This document shows, piece after piece, positions 41,299-48,852 of a stretch of 64,000 bases of DNA. The stretch comes from Brevibacillus laterosporus. Lineage in GTDB: Bacteria > Bacillota > Bacilli > Brevibacillales > Brevibacillaceae. The stretch spans positions 3,652,001 through 3,716,000 of the forward strand of contig CP033464.1 in assembly GCA_007833815.1 (NCBI GenBank), in the 5' to 3' direction. The notes below the pieces were generated by a model. The model worked only from the letters and a program-made list of their open reading frames with translations. It had not been told where the DNA came from and made no database searches. A program made the translations under genes and the position numbers. Position 1 is the first letter of the stretch; every line of letters begins with the position of its first letter.

Positions 41299-41640
41299 TC
41301 AGCGACCTATTTCTTTGCTTTCATCTGCCTCCACAAACCGCTTCAATGCAGACAATTTATTTTCCCAGAAACGTTCATAGTAATCGAGCCACTTCTTTAA
41401 TTCGAGCAACGGCTCTGCTTTAAGTCGATACCTTGTTTCACGTCCTACTTTTTTTTCTGTAAGTAGCCCAGCTTCTGTCAAAATTCGTAAATGTTTAGAT
41501 ACAGCTGTCCTAGTCATGGGGAAATGGCTACTTATTACGGTAACAGATAGCTCTTGATCACCTAACAATTCTAGTAGCTGCCGGCGAGTTGGATCAGCGA
41601 TGGCTTGAAACACATCGTACTTAGGAGCTGGTACTGCCAT
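41299..41640 (-). CDS. ArsR-family (SdpR-like) winged-helix repressor
   Basis: 113 aa. The winged helix spans about residues 12-85, with DPTRRQLLELL and the recognition helix region MTRTAVSKHLRIL. No Cys pair for metal sensing is present, so this is the non-metal ArsR branch that is usually paired with an SRPBCC/AHSA1 protein. ATG at 41640 lies one base after the stop of that partner, with AGAGG overlapping its end, so the two are co-transcribed and probably translationally coupled. It likely represses its own operon through the dyads at 42234-42282. Confidence 0.92.
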   Translation of the reverse strand: MAVPAPKYDVFQAIADPTRRQLLELLGDQELSVTVISSHFPMTRTAVSKHLRILTEAGLLTEKKVGRETRYRLKAEPLLELKKWLDYYERFWENKLSALKRFVEADESKEIGR

Positions 41641-41641
41641 A

Positions 41642-42073
41642 TTAGGCCTCTACGTATGTGATCAATGCTTTTTGCAAACCTACCCAGCCGTTTGCCATTC
41701 TGTCTCGTACAAGCGTATGTGTTTCACCAAACTCCGTAATTTTATCTGGGTCCCAACCACTGTGGATGAGTGTACACTCCGTTTGTTTTCCTTTCTCTAA
41801 TTCGGTTAGTTCAAAAGTAAGTGTCCAATCTTTTCCCCATGTAAAAGAAAGACGATGAGGCGGATCAAGCTCCACTACTTTACAAGGAGACATGCCGAAA
41901 GGACCAGCATTCAACTGAAATTCATACCCTTCAATTGGCTGAAAATCATTAGGCATAAACCAAGCGGCAATTCCATCTGATGTAGCAACAGCATCCCATA
42001 CTTTTTCAATAGGAGCATTACAAACTACTTTTTGGCGAATATCAGGCAGAGTGTTAGGATTATTCGTTTCCAT
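41642..42073 (-). CDS. SRPBCC/AHSA1 (START-like) domain protein
   Basis: 143 aa, a single AHSA1/SRPBCC hydrophobic-cavity domain: VCNAPIEKVWDAVATSDGIAAWF at the N-terminus and a C-terminal helix with RMANGWVGLQKAL. Proteins of this family bind hydrophobic ligands; in ArsR-AHSA1 pairs they often affect the activity of the repressor. ATG at 42073 follows GGAGG. It is the first gene of a two-gene operon with the ArsR repressor and has a 5' leader of about 175 nt from a consensus promoter. The ligand is unknown. Confidence 0.9.
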   Translation of the reverse strand: METNNPNTLPDIRQKVVCNAPIEKVWDAVATSDGIAAWFMPNDFQPIEGYEFQLNAGPFGMSPCKVVELDPPHRLSFTWGKDWTLTFELTELEKGKQTECTLIHSGWDPDKITEFGETHTLVRDRMANGWVGLQKALITYVEA

Positions 42074-42233
42074 ATTGTTTACCTCCGAATATGATTGACT
42101 TGGACTTTATCTGCTGGATGAGAACGTGCAGCTGACCATATCTGGTCTATTCCACATTACTAATGGGTCTATTTGATGTCTTATTTTGTGCCATCGTTTC
42201 CAAATTACCCCTTCTAGCTATAACCTTTTAATA

Positions 42234-42287
42234 CGACACCTTTTAGTTTCATTTACGATTATATGACACCTTTTGGTTTCATGTCAA
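42234..42287 (-). promoter_or_regulatory. Consensus promoter overlaid by two dyad operators (SRPBCC-ArsR operon)
   Basis: On the minus strand TTGACA (42287-42282) and TATAAT (42263-42258) are 18 bp apart. The spacer is the dyad ATGAAACC-AAAA-GGTGTCAT, and a second copy ATGAAACT-AAAA-GGTGTCGT lies just downstream, over the expected start site (42252-42233). The copies are 30 bp apart, about three helical turns. This is a classic repressor layout; the ArsR protein of the operon is the obvious ligand. Confidence 0.8.
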
Positions 42288-42331
42288 ACTACCCTTGGAG
42301 GTAATTGATTCCTTTCTCCTTGTCGTTTTGC

Positions 42332-43405
42332 TTATGTAAATGGATAAGCTTCAGCAACTCTTCCAATACGACCCTTAGTTGTCACGGCTTGAGACAGTGA
42401 ATTCAGGATTGCTTCTTCTGTCGCATCACTTGCAGCAGTAAACAATTGATTCATCACGGGATGATCTTCACGAACCTGCACCCGACTCTCCACAACTTGT
42501 TCACTACGATGGGAAATCTTACGAGCTGTTGAAAAGGCAATCACAATATCTCCACTACCATGACTATAATAGCTACCCGTTCTCCCAAGTCCAATTGCGC
42601 ATCGCTTCGCCATTCTCAATAATTGACGATCACTCACCGGTGCATCTGTAGCAAGAACAATAATAATAGAGCCATCTGATGTATGATCAATAGCTTTCGT
42701 TTGATGATCTATCCTTACTAGCTGATCTTTATATCTATCTATTTGAAATTCTTCTTTTTTTCCAAAATTGCTTAACACAAGTACGCCAACTGTATATGTC
42801 TCATCACCTACATGGATCAATCGAGAAGAACTGCCTATTCCCCCTTTATATCCAAAGCAGACCATACCTTTTCCTGCGCCAATAGCTCCTTCTTGTGCTT
42901 GTTCTTCTGTCGCATTCTTAATCGCACGTACAGCATCTTCTGGTTGAACCATACATTTGCGTATCGCGTTTAGGTACCCGTCATTACACTCACCCACTAC
43001 CAGATTGATTGTTCCTGTCGTGTCTCCAATCTCTGGATTTTGTTCTAACATTTCCTGAAGTGTGCCTTGCATGACAGCTGGTACCGAAAACGTATTAGTT
43101 AGCATGATTGGGCATTCTAATACCCCTAGTTCATTTACCTGTATTAGACCTGTTGTTTTGCCAAAACCATTAATTACATAGCTAGCGGCTGTCACTTTTT
43201 CACGAAATAAATTGCCTCCATGCGGTAGGATAGCAGTTACCCCGGTACACGCATAGTCTTGCTCAGGATCATCTAGTGGTCGATCTATGGTGACATGCCC
43301 GATACGTACTCCGCTCACATCGGTTATGCAATTTTTCATTCCTGTTGGTAATGATCCTACAGTTATTCCTAGCTCGCGGATTTTTCTTCTTGTTGTATAG
43401 TCCAT
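42332..43405 (-). CDS. P1-family (S58, DmpA-type) aminopeptidase/amidase
   Basis: 357 aa, full length for the family. DmpA-type enzymes are Ntn-type hydrolases that cleave themselves before a serine, which becomes the nucleophile; the expected site is visible as GGIGSSSRLI around residue 210. Other family motifs are ITDVSGVRIGH near the N-terminus, GECNDGYLN and the late SHGSGDIVIAFST. Members release N-terminal amino acids, including D- or beta-residues, from peptides and amides. ATG at 43405 follows GGGAGAGG. It stands alone between two minus-strand operons. A role in degrading D-residue-containing peptides is possible but has no direct support. Confidence 0.9.
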   Translation of the reverse strand: MDYTTRRKIRELGITVGSLPTGMKNCITDVSGVRIGHVTIDRPLDDPEQDYACTGVTAILPHGGNLFREKVTAASYVINGFGKTTGLIQVNELGVLECPIMLTNTFSVPAVMQGTLQEMLEQNPEIGDTTGTINLVVGECNDGYLNAIRKCMVQPEDAVRAIKNATEEQAQEGAIGAGKGMVCFGYKGGIGSSSRLIHVGDETYTVGVLVLSNFGKKEEFQIDRYKDQLVRIDHQTKAIDHTSDGSIIIVLATDAPVSDRQLLRMAKRCAIGLGRTGSYYSHGSGDIVIAFSTARKISHRSEQVVESRVQVREDHPVMNQLFTAASDATEEAILNSLSQAVTTKGRIGRVAEAYPFT

Positions 43406-43492
43406 ATATGTACCTCTCCCATTTATTCATTTATTTTTACATTATCAAATCTTTGAAGGGTCCATCCTGGCATATCATTAAGAAGGCTCGAA

Positions 43493-43536
43493 CAAAAAAA
43501 CAGCCGGTGATTACCGTGCTAATGGTGGGTTCGGCT
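43493..43536 (-). terminator. Intrinsic terminator downstream of the DinB-family gene
   Basis: On the minus strand AGCCG (43536-43532) pairs with CGGCT (43506-43502), an inner stem closes the loop, and TTTTTTT follows. From here to 44011 (about 475 bp) I see no supportable gene. An open frame at 43765-43971 on the plus strand has no family resemblance and was not called. Confidence 0.65.
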
Positions 43537-44011
43537 TTCTTATAGTTCCAAATTCTATCATCTACTTTTTAATCGATCAAACCATTCTTCGTATTACTCT
43601 GGCCTCCTCCAGAACGATGAACTACTATCGTTCAGTCTGAAATCTCCTAACAAAGACGATTTAACCAACCGGCTCATCGAACTAGTGTTTTTTGTTCATT
43701 CAAACTTAAACCCATAGCTTGAATTTCCCACCTATGAATTGCTTGACCATAACTAATATAAAGCTTGAAAAAGGAGTGCTTTCACACGAACATTACTCAT
43801 TCAAACAATGATGTTGTAATCCCGGCACTTTCTTTTTGCAACAAACCTTCGCATGTTCACACCATTCATCTGTATGTTCACCTTAGAAAAAATAGCTTGT
43901 ACATAAAAAAGGACGCTGCGAGAGAAGGAATACGTAATCAATCCCTTCTCTTTCAACGATCCCGACAATGATTTCCATCTAATTATCTCCCAAACTCACT
44001 ACAAGCAACAA

Positions 44012-44500
44012 TTAAACATATAGATCAAACATGTTCACTTCATATCCACGTATCTTTAGATAGGTAAACAACTGCGATCGATGGTGAAAGATATGCGTGA
44101 CACTCTCCGTAAACCAGTGGGCTTGAGTACCCGCTTGATCATGATAAAAAGGCGTTGTTTTTTTGGTAAGAAACTCTTCTTCTGATAAAGATGACAGATA
44201 ATCAATACACAGCTGATACCCTTGTTCCATTGCTTGTGCAAGTAACGTAGACGTGTTCATCCTATTGTACTTTTGTTCCACCTGTCGAATCGTTTCCTCC
44301 TCTTTCTCCTGCATGATCAGGAGGTCTACTTCTGGTATCGCTACCAAATGACAGGCTAGTTCGTGTAGACTGCGCATGTTTGGAACGGGTTTGTACTCCC
44401 AGTCGTCCTCTTTGACTTTTTGGAGAAGTAAGATCGTACTTTGAATGCCTACTTTCATTTGGTGAAATAATTCATCACGTAACACGGAAACATTGGACAT
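44012..44500 (-). CDS. DinB-family protein (putative metal-dependent hydrolase)
   Basis: 162 aa, a four-helix DinB/YfiT-like bundle. Candidate metal ligands are His in LHELACHL (about residue 46-51) and the HIFHHRSQL motif (about residue 136-140), the usual three-His arrangement. The family includes thiol transferases and damage-inducible proteins; no substrate can be read here. It lies 100 bp downstream of the WYL-regulator gene on the same strand, with a dyad and a TTGACA element between them, a pairing often seen for YafY-type regulators with DinB genes. Confidence 0.85.
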   Translation of the reverse strand: MSNVSVLRDELFHQMKVGIQSTILLLQKVKEDDWEYKPVPNMRSLHELACHLVAIPEVDLLIMQEKEEETIRQVEQKYNRMNTSTLLAQAMEQGYQLCIDYLSSLSEEEFLTKKTTPFYHDQAGTQAHWFTESVTHIFHHRSQLFTYLKIRGYEVNMFDLYV

Positions 44501-44559
44501 ACTTCTTCATCCTCTCATCTCGCATGTATCCTTCTGTTCTTAACTCTACCAGCTAATAG

Positions 44560-44591
44560 TGACAATTCCTGTCATGATTTAAGATTGTCAA
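44560..44591 (-). promoter_or_regulatory. TGACA-N5-TGTCA operator ahead of the DinB-family gene
   Basis: The dyad TGACAggaatTGTCA (44574-44560 on minus) lies 14-31 bp downstream of a TTGACA hexamer (44591-44586). At 17-18 bp spacing the -10 position falls inside the dyad and is poor (AATTGT), which suggests regulated transcription. The WYL protein encoded just upstream is the likely binder. Confidence 0.55.
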
Positions 44592-44600
44592 AAACACCTT

Positions 44601-45623
44601 TTATCCATAATGCTTTCTCATTTTTTCAATCTTTTCCTTCATATAGGTAATGAGTTCTTTCGGCTCCTTGACTGTGACCTCCAAACCTAAATTCCAGATA
44701 AGCTCAGCAAAAAAAGGGATTTCTGAGCGGGGGATCTTCGTATCTATCCAGCCTGTCCCATCCTTTCGTTCTTCAACCACACGTACTAAGTCCAACACTG
44801 ATTTTGCCTGTCTCGTACCGTCTCTTGTCAGCTCAACGGCAAAAGGAACGAGATTTCTCCCGTTCTGTTCACTGTATGTAATCCAGTCCATAATGGAGCC
44901 AAATAACTGTTTTTTCCTATGTCCAGCTGAGCTTTGCTCTACCGACGCTTTTTTCGGAAAAGAGGCATTCCCGTGATCCTGCTCCAATACATTCGCTTCA
45001 GTAGATGGAATTTCCACCTGTTTAATGCGATCAGCGCGAAACATTCGATAAGCTTGACGTTGTAGACAATAAGCTGGACAATACCAAAATCCATTATAGC
45101 TGTATAAACCGATGGGTTGTATCATTCGCTCGGTGATGCCCTTTTTTCCATCGTAATGAATAGTAATAACAGATTGGTCTATAGCTGTTTCTAGTAGAAC
45201 TTCTAAATGAAGAGAGGATTGCGAATAAGTAGGATTCCAAAAGACAATTCGATCTTGCATCTGATCAATTCGTCTTTTTACATCTTCCGGTAAATAGTGA
45301 TAAAACTTCTTTAACGCGGTTCTAGTTTCTGATCGAAAAGGTAAGGAATCAAAAAACTGCAACGATTGATAGGCAAAAAACATAGCAACTGCTTCTGACT
45401 CTTTAAAAAAGATAGGAGGCAGCATGCGGTCCTGCAATAAATAATAGCCGCCGCTTGCTCCCACCTCCGAATAAATAGGAACGCCTAACACGCTTAATTC
45501 ATTCAAATCGCGCAAAATCGTCCGATAAGAGACTCCAAACTCTTGAGCCAGTTCCCGTGCCGTAAATTTTCGTTTCGCATTAATTGTCATCATCATTTCG
45601 ATCAAACGTTGCGTTTTTGACAT
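44601..45623 (-). CDS. YafY-type transcriptional regulator (HTH-WYL)
   Basis: 340 aa. The N-terminal winged helix-turn-helix (about 5-60; RKFTARELAQEFGVSYRTILRDL) is followed by a WYL ligand-sensing domain (about 140-220, including GLYSYNGFWYCPAYCLQRQAYRMF-like core) and a C-terminal WCX extension. WYL domains sense nucleic acid or small ligands in several stress and defence regulators. ATG at 45623 follows GGGGG at about 7 nt, a modest RBS. The sequence just upstream is the broken end of the cfr-like gene on the other strand, so the original promoter of this gene may have been lost or replaced. Confidence 0.9.
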   Translation of the reverse strand: MSKTQRLIEMMMTINAKRKFTARELAQEFGVSYRTILRDLNELSVLGVPIYSEVGASGGYYLLQDRMLPPIFFKESEAVAMFFAYQSLQFFDSLPFRSETRTALKKFYHYLPEDVKRRIDQMQDRIVFWNPTYSQSSLHLEVLLETAIDQSVITIHYDGKKGITERMIQPIGLYSYNGFWYCPAYCLQRQAYRMFRADRIKQVEIPSTEANVLEQDHGNASFPKKASVEQSSAGHRKKQLFGSIMDWITYSEQNGRNLVPFAVELTRDGTRQAKSVLDLVRVVEERKDGTGWIDTKIPRSEIPFFAELIWNLGLEVTVKEPKELITYMKEKIEKMRKHYG

Positions 45624-45649
45624 CCTATTGCCCCCGTACGATTTGCCTC

Positions 45650-46411
45650 ATGTATTGGGAATCATTTTGTATATCTTCTCAGTGCGGATGTAATTTTGGG
45701 TGTAAATTTTGTGCAACAGGTGACCTTGGATTAAAAAGAAATTTGACCTCAGATGAAATAACTGACCAAATCCTCCATTTTTACTTACAAGGTCACTCAA
45801 TTGATAGTATTTCTTTTATGGGGATGGGAGAAGCGTTAGCCAATGTACAAGTTTTTGATGCCTTAGATGTACTCACTGATCCTACGCTGTTTGCTTTAAG
45901 CCCTCGTAGGTTATCTATTTCGACTATTGGTATTATACCAAGTATAAAAAAAATGACTCTGAATTATCCGCAAGTCAATTTGACGTTTTCGTTACATTCT
46001 CCTTTTAATGAACAACGAAGTAAGTTGATGCCGATTAATGATAGGTATCCATTATTAGATGTAATGGACACATTAGATGAGCATATACGAATAACATCAA
46101 GAAAAGTATATATTGCTTATATTATGTTACCTGGTGTGAATGATTCTATTGACCATGCTAAAGAAGTAGTAAGTCTATTAAAAGGTCGATATAAAGAAGG
46201 ACGTTTATATCATGTAAATTTAATCAGATATAACCCAACCGTCAGTTCTCCTTTAAGGCTCGGTGAAGTTGATGAAGGTCATGTTGTTCATTTTTACAAA
46301 AAATTAAAATCATCAGGTATTAATGTGACCATTAGAAGTCAATTTGGAATTGATATAGATGCTGCTTGTGGTCAATTGTATGGAAATTATCAAAAGAGCA
46401 ACAAGCAGTAA
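45650..46411 (+). pseudogene. cfr: N-terminally truncated cfr-like 23S rRNA methyltransferase
   Basis: Radical-SAM RlmN/Cfr family; Cfr methylates A2503 of 23S rRNA at C8, giving resistance to phenicols, lincosamides, oxazolidinones, pleuromutilins and streptogramin A. The frame matches Cfr from WESFCISSQCG onward, to the C-terminal DAACGQLYGNYQ. The cluster motif CNFGCKFC and both methyl-transfer cysteines (equivalents of C105 and C338) are present. About 98 N-terminal residues of the 349 in Cfr are missing; the similarity stops at about position 45654, next to the start of the WYL gene. Upstream codons of the open frame (from 45584) are antisense to that gene. The ATG at 45650 has no RBS. 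I call it a pseudogene; the break looks like a deletion or recombination junction. Confidence 0.8.
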
Positions 46412-46486
46412 TTTGAGGTGAAGATGATGCTGAATTGTATTCCATAAAAAAATTTGTTAATATAAAAATACAATTATGAGAGGACT

Positions 46487-46577
46487 GATGGATGGACAAT
46501 GATTAACTAATCTATATTTTTATTTGAAATGAATAACTTCAAACTACAAAATATAGGGTTAGTCTATCCATTTTTAT
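46487..46577 (+). terminator. Possible terminator/attenuator downstream of the cfr remnant
   Basis: ATGGATGGAC (46487-46496) can pair with GTCTATCCAT (46562-46571) with one G-U pair, followed by TTTTTATT. The loop is long (about 65 nt), so it may act as a conditional structure rather than a simple terminator. Confidence 0.4.
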
Positions 46578-46648
46578 TAATCAGTTTACACTTTATTTGT
46601 CATGATTCCAATGGCAAAAAAGAACTTATTTAATATAAGTGAAAGACT

Positions 46649-46682
46649 AATCCTTCCAATTACAAATTGGGAGGATTTTTTA
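46649..46682 (+). terminator. Intrinsic terminator upstream of the ABC-F promoter
   Basis: AATCCTTCCAATT (46649-46661) pairs with AATTGGGAGGATT (46665-46677), one G-U pair, 3-nt loop, then TTTTTATT. It would stop transcription from the cfr remnant before the ABC-F unit. Confidence 0.75.
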
Positions 46683-46699
46683 TTCTCTCATAGTTAAGA

Positions 46700-46728
46700 T
46701 TGATATTTTTTAACTGTAACTTTAATCT
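46700..46728 (+). promoter_or_regulatory. Candidate promoter of the ABC-F gene
   Basis: TTGATA (46700-46705) and TAATCT (46723-46728) are 17 bp apart, between the terminator at 46649 and the leader ORF at 46751. The -35 is good and the -10 is weak. It gives a leader of roughly 165 nt. Confidence 0.5.
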
Positions 46729-46750
46729 AATAAATTAAGGAGAGAGAGAA

Positions 46751-46804
46751 ATGAGCAATTCAGACACTATTGTTACGCATGTAATACTCCGTATAAGTCG
46801 TTAA
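46751..46804 (+). CDS. 17-codon leader peptide of the ABC-F gene
   Basis: ATG at 46751 follows AAGGAGAGAGAG and encodes MSNSDTIVTHVILRISR, then TAA. The last third of this ORF forms the 5' arm of the hairpin 46787-46826. Antibiotic-responsive leaders of this size precede many ABC-F, erm and cfr genes, where a drug-stalled ribosome changes the mRNA fold. The ORF, its RBS and its overlap with the hairpin are visible; regulation by stalling is inferred. Confidence 0.75.
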   Translation: MSNSDTIVTHVILRISR

Positions 46805-46892
46805 TATCCATCAAACTTATACGGAGAAATTTAGAATAGATGGATGTGCCGACTTTGTATAAAAAGTAAAAAGGGTTGATATACAAAGGAGG
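46787..46892 (+). promoter_or_regulatory. Attenuator: 12-bp stem plus RBS-sequestering stem
   Basis: Stem 1 is perfect: CTCCGTATAAGT (46787-46798) with ACTTATACGGAG (46815-46826). Its 5' arm lies inside the leader ORF and its loop holds the leader stop codon. Stem 2 is CTTTGTAT (46853-46860) with ATACAAAG (46881-46888). The 3' arm of stem 2 overlaps the Shine-Dalgarno AAAGGAGG (46885-46892) of the ABC-F gene and would hide it. No terminator U-run follows stem 1, so control is probably at translation. Confidence 0.75.
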
Positions 46893-46899
46893 AATTATC

Positions 46900-48378
46900 A
46901 TGTCAATGATACAAGTTCAAGACTTAACTTTTTCTTATCCAGGTAGCTTTGACAATATTTTTGAAGGTGTAAACTTTCAAATAGATACGGATTGGAAACT
47001 TGGATTTATCGGTAGAAATGGACGAGGTAAAACAACATTCTTTAATTTATTATTAGGGAATTATGAGTATAGTGGGAAAATCATTTCTTCGGTAGAATTT
47101 AATTATTTCCCTTATCCAGTTTCGGATAAAAACAAGTATACTCATGAAATCTTTGAAGAAATTTGCCCCCAAGCAGAAGATTGGGAATTTCTTCGTGAAA
47201 TATCCTATCTAAATGTTGATGCCGAAGTCATGTACCGACCATTTAAAACATTATCAAATGGAGAACAAACAAAGGTGTTGCTTGCTGCACTCTTTTTGAC
47301 TGAGGGTCAATTTCTATTAATTGATGAGCCAACCAATCATCTAGACACTGATGCACGAAAGATGGTCTCTGATTATCTAAGGAAGAAAAAAGGGTTTATT
47401 TTAATTTCACATGACAGAATCTTTTTAGATGGATGCGTTGACCATATCTTATCTATAAATAGGGCAAATATTGAAGTTCAAAGTGGTAACTATTCTTCTT
47501 GGAAGTTAAATTTTGATAGACAGCAGGAACACGAAGAGGCAACAAATCAGCGTCTACAAAAAGACATAGGGAGATTAAAACAGTCTTCAAAGCGTTCAGC
47601 AGGTTGGTCTAATCAAGTGGAAGCTTCCAAAAATGGGACAACGAATTCGGGTTCTAAGTTGGACAAGGGTTTTGTAGGACATAAAGCGGCAAAGATGATG
47701 AAGAGAGCAAAGAACCTTGAATCAAGGCAACAAAAAGCTATTGAGGAAACGTCAAAACTGCTAAAAAATGTGGAAAAAACTGAGTCATTAAAATTAGAAC
47801 CATTGGAATTTCAGTCAAATGAATTGATTGTTTTGGCTGATGTGTCTGTTAAGTACGATGACCAGATAGTGAATAAGCCAATTAGCTTTAAAGTTGAACA
47901 AGGTGACCGAATTGTACTTAATGGAAAGAATGGAAGCGGAAAAAGTAGTATCCTAAAACTAATTCTAGGAAATCCGGTACATCATACAGGCTCAATGAAT
48001 TTAGGTTCAGGCCTCATTATTTCCTATCTCCAACAAGATACTTCTCATTTGAAGGGACTGTTATCGGACTTTATTGAAGAGCATGAGATTGATGAAACGT
48101 TATTTAAATCCATCCTACGTAAGATGGATTTTGACCGAATTCAATTTGAGAAAGATATATCTCATTATTCTGGTGGACAAAAGAAAAAGCTGCTTATAGC
48201 CAAAAGTTTATGTGAAAAAGCTCATTTATATATTTGGGATGAACCGTTAAATTTTATTGATATTTATTCGCGCATGCAGATTGAAGAGCTTATTCAAAGA
48301 TTTAATCCCACAATGGTTATTGTTGAGCATGATCAGGCATTTCAACAAACAGTTGCAACAAAAACGATATCTATGTAG
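46900..48378 (+). CDS. ABC-F ribosome-protection ATPase (Lsa type)
   Basis: 492 aa from the ATG at 46900, which follows AAAGGAGG by 7 nt; the longer TTG frame at 46876 would begin upstream of that RBS. Two ATPase domains without membrane segments: Walker A GRNGRGKT and GKNGSGKS, signatures LSNGEQ and YSGGQ, Walker B LLIDEPTNHLD and YIWDEPLNFID. A basic, coiled interdomain linker of about 100 residues (from about 215, rich in K, S, N and Q) reaches the peptidyl-transferase centre in this family and displaces lincosamides, streptogramin A and pleuromutilins. Length and sequence character fit the Lsa branch; Lsa(B), described on a cfr plasmid, is also 492 aa as I recall. Its leader structure suggests induction by ribosome-targeting drugs. 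An intrinsic terminator follows. Confidence 0.92.
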   Translation: MSMIQVQDLTFSYPGSFDNIFEGVNFQIDTDWKLGFIGRNGRGKTTFFNLLLGNYEYSGKIISSVEFNYFPYPVSDKNKYTHEIFEEICPQAEDWEFLREISYLNVDAEVMYRPFKTLSNGEQTKVLLAALFLTEGQFLLIDEPTNHLDTDARKMVSDYLRKKKGFILISHDRIFLDGCVDHILSINRANIEVQSGNYSSWKLNFDRQQEHEEATNQRLQKDIGRLKQSSKRSAGWSNQVEASKNGTTNSGSKLDKGFVGHKAAKMMKRAKNLESRQQKAIEETSKLLKNVEKTESLKLEPLEFQSNELIVLADVSVKYDDQIVNKPISFKVEQGDRIVLNGKNGSGKSSILKLILGNPVHHTGSMNLGSGLIISYLQQDTSHLKGLLSDFIEEHEIDETLFKSILRKMDFDRIQFEKDISHYSGGQKKKLLIAKSLCEKAHLYIWDEPLNFIDIYSRMQIEELIQRFNPTMVIVEHDQAFQQTVATKTISM

Positions 48379-48503
48379 TTAAATATGAAAAATTGAAGAT
48401 ATAATCAGTAAATCAGGTTATTAAACTATATGGTGCTTTAGTTGAAGAACGTAGCTAAAATGATCAAACTTTTTTATGAAGACTAAACATAAATCTGTTA
48501 GAG

Positions 48504-48548
48504 AAGAATCCATTTTGATCAAACTTTTTTCAAAATGGATTCTTTTAT
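48504..48548 (+). terminator. Intrinsic terminator of the ABC-F gene
   Basis: AAGAATCCATTTTG (48504-48517) pairs perfectly with CAAAATGGATTCTT (48531-48544), 13-nt loop, followed by TTATTT. Confidence 0.85.
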
Positions 48549-48645
48549 TTATCGTAAAATACTGGTTTATGAGGTGTTTTTGAACAAACTTTATTTTAAA
48601 GCAACACCAAATCCCATGCCTTGTTGATCTTTATTGATAGCAATG

Positions 48646-48753
48646 CGAACCCTGATATCCTCCATCCACAAATATTTTGGTGACAAAGCCACCATTGTTG
48701 GTAAGGATGCTGGTTTTCATATATTGTTATATCAGGCTTGGTTTGTTGAATAG
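48646..48753 (+). pseudogene. Decayed fragment resembling the C-terminus of a MocR/GabR-type regulator
   Basis: A short plus-strand frame reads RTLISSIHKYFGDKATIVG and KDAGFHILL before a TAG at 48751. This resembles the end of the aminotransferase-like domain of MocR-type GntR regulators, where a YFG(D/E)KA...G..AGLH(I/L)LL pattern is usual. There is no start codon with an RBS and a TGA stands about 20 codons upstream, so only a remnant is left. Assignment rests on my recollection of the motif. The rest of 48379-48840 holds the ABC-F terminator and no other gene that I can support. Confidence 0.4.
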
Positions 48754-48852
48754 AAAATACCAATTTACCACAGAAATAATATGATTGACTGTCGTACAAA
48801 AAATTGAAAATGATTACATTTTAGTTTATCATTTGCTATAGGAGTGATGATA

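Noticed and set aside
43765-43971. Open frame of 68 aa on plus between the DinB and P1-peptidase genes
   Set aside because: Starts at TTG with AAAGGAG lying inside it, and the peptide shows no domain or hydrophobic pattern that I recognise.
45584-45649. Extended start of the cfr-like frame
   Set aside because: These codons are antisense to the first codons of the WYL gene and do not match the Cfr N-terminus.
48596-48799. Open frame of 67 aa on minus downstream of the ABC-F gene
   Set aside because: It is antisense to the MocR-like remnant, has no RBS and no family match; the plus-strand frame explains the sequence better.
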